Of a stretch of DNA of 64,000 bases, positions 8,932 through 16,547 are shown piece after piece. The stretch is from a bacterium (GTDB lineage Bacteria; Verrucomicrobiota; Verrucomicrobiia; Verrucomicrobiales; Akkermansiaceae): the NCBI GenBank assembly GCA_018222765.1, contig JAAEZT010000002.1, forward strand, positions 46,111-110,110. Reading direction: 5' to 3'. The position numbers and the translations under genes are program-made. Below the pieces are notes generated by a model, which did no database searches, was not told the origin of the DNA, and saw only the letters and a list, made by a program, of their open reading frames with translations. Each line of letters begins with the position of its first letter. Position 1 is the stretch's first letter.

Positions 8932-11118
8932 TTACTCTCCTTTCGGCGCCTTTTTGGAATTGCGATCGATAAGATATCCAATCACTCCCACAACGAAGGC
9001 TGCGCCACAGGCTCCATAGAAAAGCCAAATGACACTTCCGCCCTTGATAAAGCCATAACTATGAAGACCCACCTCGAGCATATTCACATGCCACCAGGAG
9101 AAGGCCACCACTGATCCAAAGAAGATGCAGCACAAGTGAATTCCCCAGTCGGTCATCCAACCCGCCAATCGGGCGTGAAGGATAATCAGGCTCCAAAGAA
9201 CAATCAGCAAGGCCCCATTCTCCTTTGGATCCCATCCCCAGAATCGCCCCCAGGAATCATTGGCCCAAATTCCTCCCAGCACTGTCCCGACCAGCGAGAA
9301 GAGCAAAGTGAAGCAAACGATCCCAAATACCGCCCGGGTCATGAAACGACGGAATTTTTTGTCATCCTCGATCACTCCGGCAAGTCGGAGGTGGACATAG
9401 ACCATCGAGAGGAAACAAGCCATCAAGCCGCCGGAATATCCGAGCGTCACCGTGACCACGTGCGTCGCGAGCCAGTAGTTTGACTTCAAAACTGCCACCA
9501 AAGGATCCATGTGATCCGTGGCATCGCCGTATTCAAAACGGAAGGCCATGAACATTCCCGCCACCCCAATAGCAGAACCCAGGGACACAAGCAGATTTCG
9601 TTTGGTCATCCACTCGGCGACTCCCATCACAAGAGTCGCGCCCAAGGTGATGAATGGAATGGTATCGTAGAGGTTCCCCACCGGAGGCCGTCCCATCAGA
9701 AGAGAACGATGCAATATTCCCCACGCGAGGTAAATCAGCGCTAACACAAAGAATGAAATCATGGCAATCTGAATGCCTTTTCCAAATCGACCTTCTTTCC
9801 CAAACCAACCGATGGCCGAGAAAATGAATGCAATCAAAAAGAATACCAGGGCTTTCATGAAGTAGTTCCTTTGGTAGTACTTCACCTCTCCCTCAATTTC
9901 CCCCCCTTCACCACGCACCTTGGCGCGAGCCGTTGCTTCGTCCTTCCACGATTCCAACGCCGCAAGAAATTCTGGCGAGTCGGGTTTTTCCGAGGCCTCC
10001 ACAAGACCTTCCATCGTCGCCATGTCATCCATGAGTTCTTTCCAAAAGCCGGCCATTTTCAACCTCTCCGGCACCTCTCCTTCATTGAGAGCTTCCAATT
10101 CCTTTACCTCATCATCAATGGTGTCCCAGGGAAAATCCTGTTTCTCAAGAATGGTAATAATACGGTCGCCGATCGATTGCCATTCATTCTCGTCCTCATC
10201 ATACGGCGGATACCAGCGCACTCCATAGCGCGACGAATTTAAATTCAATTCAATCTCACGAGCCAATGATTCCACCTCATCGGGAACTGCTATCCCTTGC
10301 TGGCTACTCATGATGAAGATTGCCCGAAGTTGATTCCAACGGGAAATCCAGGTGCTGAATTTTTCAGGATCCCTTCCTTCGTCCTTAAAAAGTTCATCCG
10401 GAAAGTCAGGAGCGTCGAGCTCGATTCGGCCAAAATCCAAAAACTTGGTCATCGCCTCGTAATTCAACACCTGCTGGGCAAACTCCATGATCAGCTTTTC
10501 TTTCCGCTTCTCCTCTTTTTCCTCCTCTTTTTCGGAAGCCTCCATGGCCTCGATCTGATTTGGAGTCATCGACTTACGTTCGCGTTCTTCTTTGGAACGT
10601 TTCTCAGAAATCTCCTTTCCTCCTTTCAGAAGACGATCCTTGCCGCCCGGACCTTTTCCATAATCATCCAAAAGATCATTGAAGCTCAGACGGGCCCGAC
10701 GATCTTTCGGAATAATGCCATAACGATGCAATACTTCCGAATCATCGATCCGGAAGATCGGCAGTTCATTCGCCAGCTCGGGGCGGAAGATGCAATCGAG
10801 AAGCCACTCGGTCGGAGTGATCTTGCGTTTTTTACCACCGGACTTAATTTTCATCGTCACTGCTCCGTGGTAGGACAGCATCTGAAAACGCGCAAAAGTC
10901 GAGAGAGGCTTGATGCGGCCGCCATCCTGAACCGGAATATCCCGAGCCGCTTCGATCACCTTTTCACTCCATGGATTATAACCGTCGACATTGCGCACCT
11001 CGCTGGGAGTAACGCTCCCTTTGATCCCCACCCCGATCAGGCTGAATTCGATCAGCAGTAAAAAGGCCACTAGTCCCCAGCGAAGTCCGCGGGTTTTCTC
11101 TAAATGATTTTGGCTCAT
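8932..11118 (-). CDS. ccsA: Cytochrome c biogenesis protein CcsA with long N-terminal extension (728 aa)
   Basis: The C-terminal part (about 420-728) is a classic CcsA/ResC/CcmC-type haem-handling membrane protein: several transmembrane helices, conserved histidines (WLATHVVTVTLGYSGG, FSWWHVNML) and the WWD-type signature WGRFWGWDPKENGAL. It transfers haem for covalent attachment to exported CxxCH apoproteins (System II). The family is usually about 300-350 residues. Here one N-terminal membrane helix is followed by about 380 mostly soluble, charged residues, including a Lys/Glu-rich coil (ASEKEEEKEEKRKEKL). That insert should face the periplasm. The start lies 5 bp after the resB stop, so the two are translationally coupled. 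Client cytochromes occur later in this window. Confidence 0.92.
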   Translation of the reverse strand: MSQNHLEKTRGLRWGLVAFLLLIEFSLIGVGIKGSVTPSEVRNVDGYNPWSEKVIEAARDIPVQDGGRIKPLSTFARFQMLSYHGAVTMKIKSGGKKRKITPTEWLLDCIFRPELANELPIFRIDDSEVLHRYGIIPKDRRARLSFNDLLDDYGKGPGGKDRLLKGGKEISEKRSKEERERKSMTPNQIEAMEASEKEEEKEEKRKEKLIMEFAQQVLNYEAMTKFLDFGRIELDAPDFPDELFKDEGRDPEKFSTWISRWNQLRAIFIMSSQQGIAVPDEVESLAREIELNLNSSRYGVRWYPPYDEDENEWQSIGDRIITILEKQDFPWDTIDDEVKELEALNEGEVPERLKMAGFWKELMDDMATMEGLVEASEKPDSPEFLAALESWKDEATARAKVRGEGGEIEGEVKYYQRNYFMKALVFFLIAFIFSAIGWFGKEGRFGKGIQIAMISFFVLALIYLAWGILHRSLLMGRPPVGNLYDTIPFITLGATLVMGVAEWMTKRNLLVSLGSAIGVAGMFMAFRFEYGDATDHMDPLVAVLKSNYWLATHVVTVTLGYSGGLMACFLSMVYVHLRLAGVIEDDKKFRRFMTRAVFGIVCFTLLFSLVGTVLGGIWANDSWGRFWGWDPKENGALLIVLWSLIILHARLAGWMTDWGIHLCCIFFGSVVAFSWWHVNMLEVGLHSYGFIKGGSVIWLFYGACGAAFVVGVIGYLIDRNSKKAPKGE

Positions 11119-11123
11119 GATTC

Positions 11124-12323
11124 TTAGGATTTACGAGATCTGGAACTGCCCCCGGCAAACCGGAACAACATAAGCAAGAAATGAATCAGCAACCCCACCG
11201 TGGCAACATAGAGGGAATATTCGGGCCACTTGTCAGATGGGTTGGTCACGATCGCGAAACCCGAGAATGGCTTGCCACCCGTATCCGACCAATTGGCCTG
11301 GAACAGGGTGAATCCTCCGTGGCGCATGGGATTGTTCATGAAAATCTTGTAGTCCTCCCGCTGGTCATTAGCGACCTTGGTAATCGTACTCTCAAAGGTG
11401 CTCGCCTTCCGCGTCCCCGGATAATATTCGCCCACTGACTTGTGAAGTTCGACTTCATAAGGCATGGGCCAAATTTCCATCGTCAAGGTTACCAGATAGC
11501 GCTGCTCATTGTGCACAAAGGAAACCGGTGAAGGGTTCCCCATCCAAAGAATCAACTCTTGAATCTCGTTCCCCTCCTTGTCCTTCACCGTAGCATAACA
11601 ACCGGCCATGTTGGCTAACTCGTTATCTTTGTTATACTCCGCCTCTCTCAGGAAAAAACCATCCACGACCGGACCGTCCTCATTAGATCTTTCGGCTGTC
11701 CGCTCCATGAACAAATTGGATGAACCCAACATCCCGGTAATGTCCATGGTGAAACCTTCGTCCGGGAATTCCGCGCGAAGAACATCGTTCCTCTCAAGCG
11801 AACGTAATGATTCCGAGGGAACAATCTTGGGTGGCAGCCGATGCCCCTCTTCGTCAAGCTTCGCGACCTCGATCGTCGTGGTGTGATACTTCTGGGCGAA
11901 GTCCGATTTCTCACCTTGATACACCGACATTTGCCCCTCCACCTTCGACACACTGGAAACAGCACCTGCAACCAACATGAAGAGAATCGCAAAGTGACTA
12001 ATCAGCACCCCCACCGTTTTCCACCCCTTGCGGGCTCTGATCAAGCCACCGCAAAACATGTTGATCGAAAGCACCACCATCACCCAGTAGGCTCCGGGTA
12101 GCGGCAGAAAAATAAACTTCCCGTCACCTCTCGATGGAAAAACCAGAAAAGAATCAATGTCGAAATATTTCTGGATCACGGCATAAAGCCCGATCCATTT
12201 TTGCTCGATCGTGCCAAAAAATGTCAACAGGAACAAGAGCCCCAAACAGACCACGGCAATCTCGAAGCCTGAGATAACTCGCCAGATTTTTTGGCCTAGG
12301 GATTTAGGTGAAGAATTACTCAT
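11124..12323 (-). CDS. resB: ResB/Ccs1-like cytochrome c biogenesis protein
   Basis: 399 residues. N-terminal membrane helices (FEIAVVCLGLLFLLTFFGTIEQKWIGLY; PGAYWVMVVLSINMFCGGLI; VGVLISHFAILFMLVAGAVSS) precede a large periplasmic domain and a final helix near the C-terminus (YSLYVATVGLLIHFLLMLFRF). The order, the G-T-x-x-Q-x-x-x-G-x-Y segment, and HFTLFQANW-like text (MRHGGFTLFQANWSDTGG) match ResB. ResB pairs with CcsA to deliver reduced haem to apocytochromes in System II. It overlaps the upstream lipoprotein gene by 4 bp and is 5 bp from ccsA. Confidence 0.9.
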   Translation of the reverse strand: MSNSSPKSLGQKIWRVISGFEIAVVCLGLLFLLTFFGTIEQKWIGLYAVIQKYFDIDSFLVFPSRGDGKFIFLPLPGAYWVMVVLSINMFCGGLIRARKGWKTVGVLISHFAILFMLVAGAVSSVSKVEGQMSVYQGEKSDFAQKYHTTTIEVAKLDEEGHRLPPKIVPSESLRSLERNDVLRAEFPDEGFTMDITGMLGSSNLFMERTAERSNEDGPVVDGFFLREAEYNKDNELANMAGCYATVKDKEGNEIQELILWMGNPSPVSFVHNEQRYLVTLTMEIWPMPYEVELHKSVGEYYPGTRKASTFESTITKVANDQREDYKIFMNNPMRHGGFTLFQANWSDTGGKPFSGFAIVTNPSDKWPEYSLYVATVGLLIHFLLMLFRFAGGSSRSRKS

Positions 12324-12898
12324 GATTCAGGTGTTTCGGACTCTTCCTTAATAATATGCAAATCAACATTTTCCAACGATTCACAGTAAGCAATGAATTC
12401 ATCCCGCATCCCTTCAACGGCTTCAGCCGGCCCCACCATTTTGAAGGTCAACACATCACCGCCCGATTCACGAATCGCCCCCAACAAGGCAAAACCCTCC
12501 CTGGGATCTGCACCCATTCCGGGGTTGTAGCTTCCTCTCGCCTCCACCAGTAATGACGGACGCCCTAAAATCTCAATCGAGGCAAAAGTCGATTCATCAG
12601 GCACCGGGGAGAGGCCAAACTGGCCCAGCCAGCGGTTGGCATTACTCAGGCCGGCTCCATTACTGTTCCCCGCGAAAATCTCCACCGACTCATCCGGACC
12701 GCCCACAAAATTCACCGCGCGAAACTGCGTCGGCGGAATTCGTCGCCAACTCAACGGCGGACGGTCGCGTAGGTTTCCGGGATACTTTTGATCAAACAAC
12801 GTCAACACACGGGTTTCGGTCACCTGAATAGATTTCTCGCTTTCTTGGCAGCTCGTGAAAAGAACGACCGCAACGGAGAATAGGACTGGAAGTCGCAT
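12320..12898 (-). CDS. Predicted lipoprotein of the cytochrome c maturation operon, function unknown
   Basis: A start at ATG 12898 gives a protein beginning MRLPVLFSVAVVLFTSCQES, a lipoprotein signal with a candidate lipidated cysteine at residue 17. An upstream ATG at 12943 would place 15 residues before the signal, which is less likely. The body (about 190 residues) includes LTLFDQKYPGNLRDRPPLSWRRIPPTQFRAVNF, a glycine-rich WLGQFGLSP segment and a C-terminal acidic tail. I do not recognise a named domain. The 4-bp overlap with resB shows it is the first gene of the ccs operon, so a role in thiol or haem delivery, or in anchoring the complex, is an inference only. Its ATG shares the CATG palindrome with an ATG on the opposite strand belonging to psd. 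Confidence 0.7.
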   Translation of the reverse strand: MRLPVLFSVAVVLFTSCQESEKSIQVTETRVLTLFDQKYPGNLRDRPPLSWRRIPPTQFRAVNFVGGPDESVEIFAGNSNGAGLSNANRWLGQFGLSPVPDESTFASIEILGRPSLLVEARGSYNPGMGADPREGFALLGAIRESGGDVLTFKMVGPAEAVEGMRDEFIAYCESLENVDLHIIKEESETPES

Positions 12899-13859
12899 GG
12901 CTGAAGGAGACGTAGCCCCGACTGGTAAAATTTCAAATTTCAAATTCCCTAATTATCGTCATTATCCCCGCGTGGAGCCAATTCAATACCTCAATCGCGA
13001 ATCAGGAGAGCTGGAAACCGAACAAGTCTATGGCGAAGGCTTCCTCCGCTGGGCCTATGGCAACCCGCTCGGCAAGATCGCCCTGCACAGTTTCGTCAAA
13101 CGCCCCTTTTTCTCAAGGTGGTATGGCCGCCGCATGGATCAACCGAAAACCACCACGAAAATCCTCCCTTTTCTCGATACCTACGGGCTCGATCCCGACG
13201 ATTTTGAAAAGAAGCCCGAAGACTTCGCCTCCTTCAACGACTTCTTCTACCGCAAGCTCAGGCCTGGCGCCCGCCCGATCGCTGAATCCCCAGTCGTCTT
13301 TCCCGCCGATGGCCGCCATCTTGGATTCGAAAAGGCCAGCGAGATCAGTTCGGTTTTCATCAAGGGCCAAAAATTCGACGTCGCCGGACTCCTCGGCTGC
13401 GAAAAACTCGCTGAGAAATACCAAGACGGCCCGCTTCTTCTCTCCCGCCTCTGCCCCGTCGATTACCATCGCTACCATTTCCCCTGCGCGGGCGTTCCAA
13501 GCGAAACCCGCATGATCAACGGCCCCCTCTTCTCCGTTTCTCCGCTCGCCCTGAGGCAAAAGCTTTCTTATCTCTGGGAAAACAAACGCACCGTCACCGA
13601 ACTGGTCACCGAAGACCTCGGAACGGTCATTTGCATGGAAATCGGCGCCACCTGCGTCGGATCAATCCACCAAACCTTCACGCCCGGAAAAGCCGTCGCA
13701 AAAGGACAGGAGAAAGGCTACTTCGCCTTCGGTGGATCCTCCACCCTCCTCATGTTCGAGCCGGGAAAGATCCAACTCGCCGAAGACCTCCTCAAAACGA
13801 GTCAAAAACAGATCGAACTCTATGCCAAGGTGAACTCGGCGGTTGCAGACAGAGCCTAA
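12897..13859 (+). CDS. psd: Phosphatidylserine decarboxylase proenzyme
   Basis: The protein matches the long PSD group: YLNRESGELETEQVYGEGFLRWAYGNPLG near the start, FNDFFYRKLRPGARP, VFPADGRH, LCPVDYHRYHFP with the catalytic His region, ETRMINGPLFSVSPLAL, and the self-cleavage site FAFGGSSTLLMFEPG, where the serine after GGS becomes the pyruvoyl group. It makes phosphatidylethanolamine at the inner membrane. The start is uncertain: ATG at 12897 overlaps the start of the divergent lipoprotein gene by 2 bp, while GTG at 12972 would begin MEPIQYLNRE, as family members often do, and leave room for promoters. An even earlier ATG at 12855 lies inside the lipoprotein gene and is unlikely. Confidence 0.95.
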   Translation: MAEGDVAPTGKISNFKFPNYRHYPRVEPIQYLNRESGELETEQVYGEGFLRWAYGNPLGKIALHSFVKRPFFSRWYGRRMDQPKTTTKILPFLDTYGLDPDDFEKKPEDFASFNDFFYRKLRPGARPIAESPVVFPADGRHLGFEKASEISSVFIKGQKFDVAGLLGCEKLAEKYQDGPLLLSRLCPVDYHRYHFPCAGVPSETRMINGPLFSVSPLALRQKLSYLWENKRTVTELVTEDLGTVICMEIGATCVGSIHQTFTPGKAVAKGQEKGYFAFGGSSTLLMFEPGKIQLAEDLLKTSQKQIELYAKVNSAVADRA

Positions 13860-14251
13860 ACGACTGCCGCCTCCGGACGCTCGGCGCGTTCGAGACTCTG
13901 ACGGAAGTTGTCGAGCATCTTGGACTCACGCTTGAGCATGTTCACCAACTCAGCCTCTTCCGCTTCGGAAAGAAGTTCACGCTCGGCAAAAAAGATGATC
14001 AAATTGGCAAGTTCCAAAGTGGCGGCACGGGCCCGACCAACAAACTCGGAAAACTCCAACTTGGTGGGGTAAGCGCTCCCGGCAGCCAAGATACCGGAGA
14101 TGCTCAAGCTCTCACTGCGGAGACGATCCGCGTAGGAAGTTTTTCCTTCGGAAGCAATACGGTCAGCAAGATCTGCGACGCGATGTCCGATCTCGGTTGC
14201 CATTTTCCATACCTCGAGGTTTTCAAAACGAAAGTCAGCCACGGGCGGCAA
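13856..14251 (-). CDS. Four-helix-bundle protein (23S rRNA intervening-sequence protein family)
   Basis: 131 residues, all helical in character. It opens with FENLEVWKMATEIGHRVADLAD, the signature of the bundle family first found in proteins encoded by 23S rRNA intervening sequences (TIGR02436/PF05635), and continues SLSISGILAAGSAYPTKLEFSEFVGRARAATLELANLIIF. The function is unknown throughout the family; stand-alone copies away from rRNA are common in Bacteroidetes and PVC bacteria. The chosen start is TTG at 14251; GTG at 14242 is an alternative. The 3' end overlaps the psd stop by 4 bp in convergent orientation. Confidence 0.85.
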   Translation of the reverse strand: MPPVADFRFENLEVWKMATEIGHRVADLADRIASEGKTSYADRLRSESLSISGILAAGSAYPTKLEFSEFVGRARAATLELANLIIFFAERELLSEAEEAELVNMLKRESKMLDNFRQSLERAERPEAAVV

Positions 14252-14351
14252 CTAATGGGAAACGACCCCACTGACAAGCACCGACTGACATAATTTCTCA
14301 TCCCCTCTGATCGCGATTGCAGCCATTTCGAGAACTTGCTACCTCCCTTTC

Positions 14352-15248
14352 ATGCACGGACCGCTCATCGCAACCCTCGAATCCGGCGGCACCAAAATGG
14401 TCGCAGCTCTGGCCTCGGGGCCCGATGACATCCTCGTTCGGAAACGCATTCCCACCACCGCACCCGACGAGACGATCTCCGCTCTCGTCAGCTTCTTCAC
14501 CCAAGCCTCTTCTCAATTCGGGCAGCCCGAAGCTATGGCCATCGGCACCTTCGGGCCCGCCGACCTCAATCCCGATTCTCCCACCTATGGGTATATCACG
14601 ACAACGCCAAAGGCGCGCTGGTCCCATACCAATCTTCTCGGACCACTTCAAAAAGCCCTCGATGTCCCCGCTATTTTCGACACCGACGTCGATGCCGCCC
14701 TTTTCGGAGAAGTCACCTGGGGTGCGGCCAAGGGTTTGAAAAACGCCGCCTATTTCACCATCGGCACCGGAATCGGCGGAGCCGTCATGATCAATGGTCA
14801 TCTCATTCACGGCGCGGGCCATCCCGAAATGGGACACATGCGACTCAAACGACACGCCGACGATCATTTCGAAGGCCATTGCCCCTTTCACAAAGACTGC
14901 CTCGAAGGACTCGCTTCCGGACCTGCCATTCAAAACCGCTGGCAATCCCCCGCCGAAGATCTCGCCCCCGACCACGCCGCGTGGAATATTCAGGCCGACT
15001 ACCTCGCTCAAGCCTGCCTCAATGTCCTCATGATCGCCCCGCCTCAAAAAATCATTCTCGGCGGCGGTGTGATGCATCAAGCCCACCTCTTTCCTCTGGT
15101 GCGAGAGCATCTTACCGACTTACTGCAAGATTACCTCTCCTATCCCGAACTCGCAGACATGGATGACTTTATCGTTCCGCCTGCACTCGGCGACAATGCC
15201 GGCCTCCTCGGGTGCGTCGCCCTCGGGCAACGCCTTCTCAGAGATTAA
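14352..15248 (+). CDS. ROK-family fructokinase-like sugar kinase
   Basis: 298 residues. The N-terminal phosphate loop reads LIATLESGGTKMVAALA; the ROK signature region is IGTGIGGAVMINGHLIHGAGHPEMGHM (about 137-163). The zinc site is formed by H172, C177, H180 and C183 (HADDHFEGHCPFHKDCLEGLASGP), as in bacterial fructokinases of the YdhR/ScrK type. It would phosphorylate fructose, or possibly mannose, with ATP in the cytoplasm. It stands next to no sucrose or mannan gene, so the physiological sugar is inferred from the family. It converges on the PhyH gene, overlapping by 4 bp, and is divergent from the four-helix-bundle gene across a 100-bp spacer. Confidence 0.9.
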   Translation: MHGPLIATLESGGTKMVAALASGPDDILVRKRIPTTAPDETISALVSFFTQASSQFGQPEAMAIGTFGPADLNPDSPTYGYITTTPKARWSHTNLLGPLQKALDVPAIFDTDVDAALFGEVTWGAAKGLKNAAYFTIGTGIGGAVMINGHLIHGAGHPEMGHMRLKRHADDHFEGHCPFHKDCLEGLASGPAIQNRWQSPAEDLAPDHAAWNIQADYLAQACLNVLMIAPPQKIILGGGVMHQAHLFPLVREHLTDLLQDYLSYPELADMDDFIVPPALGDNAGLLGCVALGQRLLRD

Positions 15249-15964
15249 GCCACCACCGGACAGACCCGCTCGTCCTGGAAGTCAGGCACTCCATCCTGCC
15301 GCTGAACCAAGCGCTCATTGACATGGCTAAACTTTCCATGCGGACGGTAGCTGATTTCTCCCGACGCAAAATGCGCCGCCAAGGCCCGCCGCGCTTGCTC
15401 CCCAAAATTAGGAGGATTCCCGTGAAGTGTCCCACTTCCAAACAGCACCAAATCTCCCGCCTTCAAAATCATCCGCTTCATCTCCCTGAGATCCCTGCCT
15501 TTCGGCACGATCGTGATCGGCCCCATCTCCCCGGAAAAATCCATTAGCGGAATCCACGCCGTGACCATTTTCTCCGCCTCACAAGTCATCCAGCGGCTTT
15601 TTTCCCGATGCCAATGGTAGAAGACTTCACCCTCTTTCCTCTCTTCTTCAAAAAGAAGCTGATCATGCCAATAGCGCACCGATTCCAAATTCGCCAATTC
15701 TCGAATCAGCACACCCAAACGCCCGTCCCGAACCAACTCTCCAATCTCCCGCCGAAAAAACGAGGCGTAGGGATGCTTGCGCGACTTTGCTTCGGTCTTT
15801 CTGGGTTTGGGCCACGGAAATTCCGGAGTCTTATTAATTTCTCCTCGATAGAAAGCATCCTGCGCCTCCCTCACCCGCGAAATCTCCTCCGCCTCAAAAA
15901 ACCCCCGCACCACCAAATATCCTTCCTGGTCAAAAAAAGCTCTCTTCCGCTCCCGCAACCGCAT
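15245..15964 (-). CDS. Phytanoyl-CoA dioxygenase (PhyH) family protein
   Basis: 239 residues beginning FFDQEGYLVVRGFFEAEEISRVREA, the typical N-terminus of Fe(II)/2-oxoglutarate oxygenases of the PhyH family. The metal site is a variant H-x-E rather than H-x-D within FYHWHREKSRWMTC; the distal histidine is in GSGTLHGNPPN, followed by RRALAAHF, which supplies the 2-oxoglutarate arginine. AWIPLMDFSGEMGPITIVPKGR is the conserved core between them. Substrates of bacterial members are mostly unknown and include small metabolites. It is divergent from the AraC gene across a 181-bp spacer, so shared regulation is possible but not shown. Confidence 0.83.
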   Translation of the reverse strand: MRLRERKRAFFDQEGYLVVRGFFEAEEISRVREAQDAFYRGEINKTPEFPWPKPRKTEAKSRKHPYASFFRREIGELVRDGRLGVLIRELANLESVRYWHDQLLFEEERKEGEVFYHWHREKSRWMTCEAEKMVTAWIPLMDFSGEMGPITIVPKGRDLREMKRMILKAGDLVLFGSGTLHGNPPNFGEQARRALAAHFASGEISYRPHGKFSHVNERLVQRQDGVPDFQDERVCPVVA

Positions 15965-16145
15965 GCCCTTGGGTTAGACCAGCCTCGAATAAAACGCAAG
16001 AAATGCCCCTCCCCCAATCGACCGCCCTATCAAAATTACAAATCGGATCTCAACAGGCAACGATACTGAAATCGATAAAGCCTGTTTTTCAGGAAAGCTG
16101 TCTGACATATTTTACGTAGTCAACCAAGCGCGTCTCCACTTTCTC

Positions 16146-16547
16146 ATGAACCCTGAAAAAGCAGCACTCACCATTGACCATGCCCGCCAATTCATCCGCG
16201 CCAATCTCAGCCGTCCCGGTCTCCTGGTCGATGACATCGCAAACTACTGCGGCGTTTCCCGCCGGGTCCTCGAAAGACGCTTCCGCGAAATTCTCAAAAG
16301 ATCTCCCCTCGAGGAGATCCTCGACCTCAAGATCCGCTGCGCCAAGGTCATGCTTAGCTCCACCTCCCTGTCCGTCATCGCAATCTCCCAACACCTCGGC
16401 TTTGCCGATGTCAAAAGCCTCCGGGTCCACTTCCGCACCACCGAGGGCATGCCTCCCGGAAAATGGCGTCGCCACCAAAAGACCAACCAAGAAAAAATAA
16501 TCGGTGTCAATCTGCGAAATCTGCAGATAAAAGCACCTCCCGCATGA
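16146..16547 (+). CDS. Short AraC-family DNA-binding protein, XylR-like
   Basis: 133 residues consisting almost only of the two helix-turn-helix AraC DNA-binding domain: VDDIANYCGVSRRVLERRFREILKRSP, then ILDLKIRCAKVMLSSTSLSVIAISQHLGFADVKSLRVHFRTTEGMPPGKWRR. The wording resembles the C-terminus of XylR/verrucomicrobial XylR-like repressors (GVSRRVLERRF), but the periplasmic-binding-like sensor domain is missing. The upstream spacer encodes no such domain, so it is a stand-alone regulator or a shortened one. Its stop overlaps the start of the double-SASA esterase (ATGA), which makes this esterase its likely co-transcribed partner or target. Confidence 0.85.
   Translation: MNPEKAALTIDHARQFIRANLSRPGLLVDDIANYCGVSRRVLERRFREILKRSPLEEILDLKIRCAKVMLSSTSLSVIAISQHLGFADVKSLRVHFRTTEGMPPGKWRRHQKTNQEKIIGVNLRNLQIKAPPA

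Noticed and set aside
12855-12896. Earlier ATG for psd at 12855
   Set aside because: It would place the psd start within the divergent lipoprotein signal peptide, and the added residues do not resemble PSD proteins.
14298-15110. 270-residue minus-strand frame
   Set aside because: Complement of the ROK kinase gene, which has full catalytic and zinc motifs.
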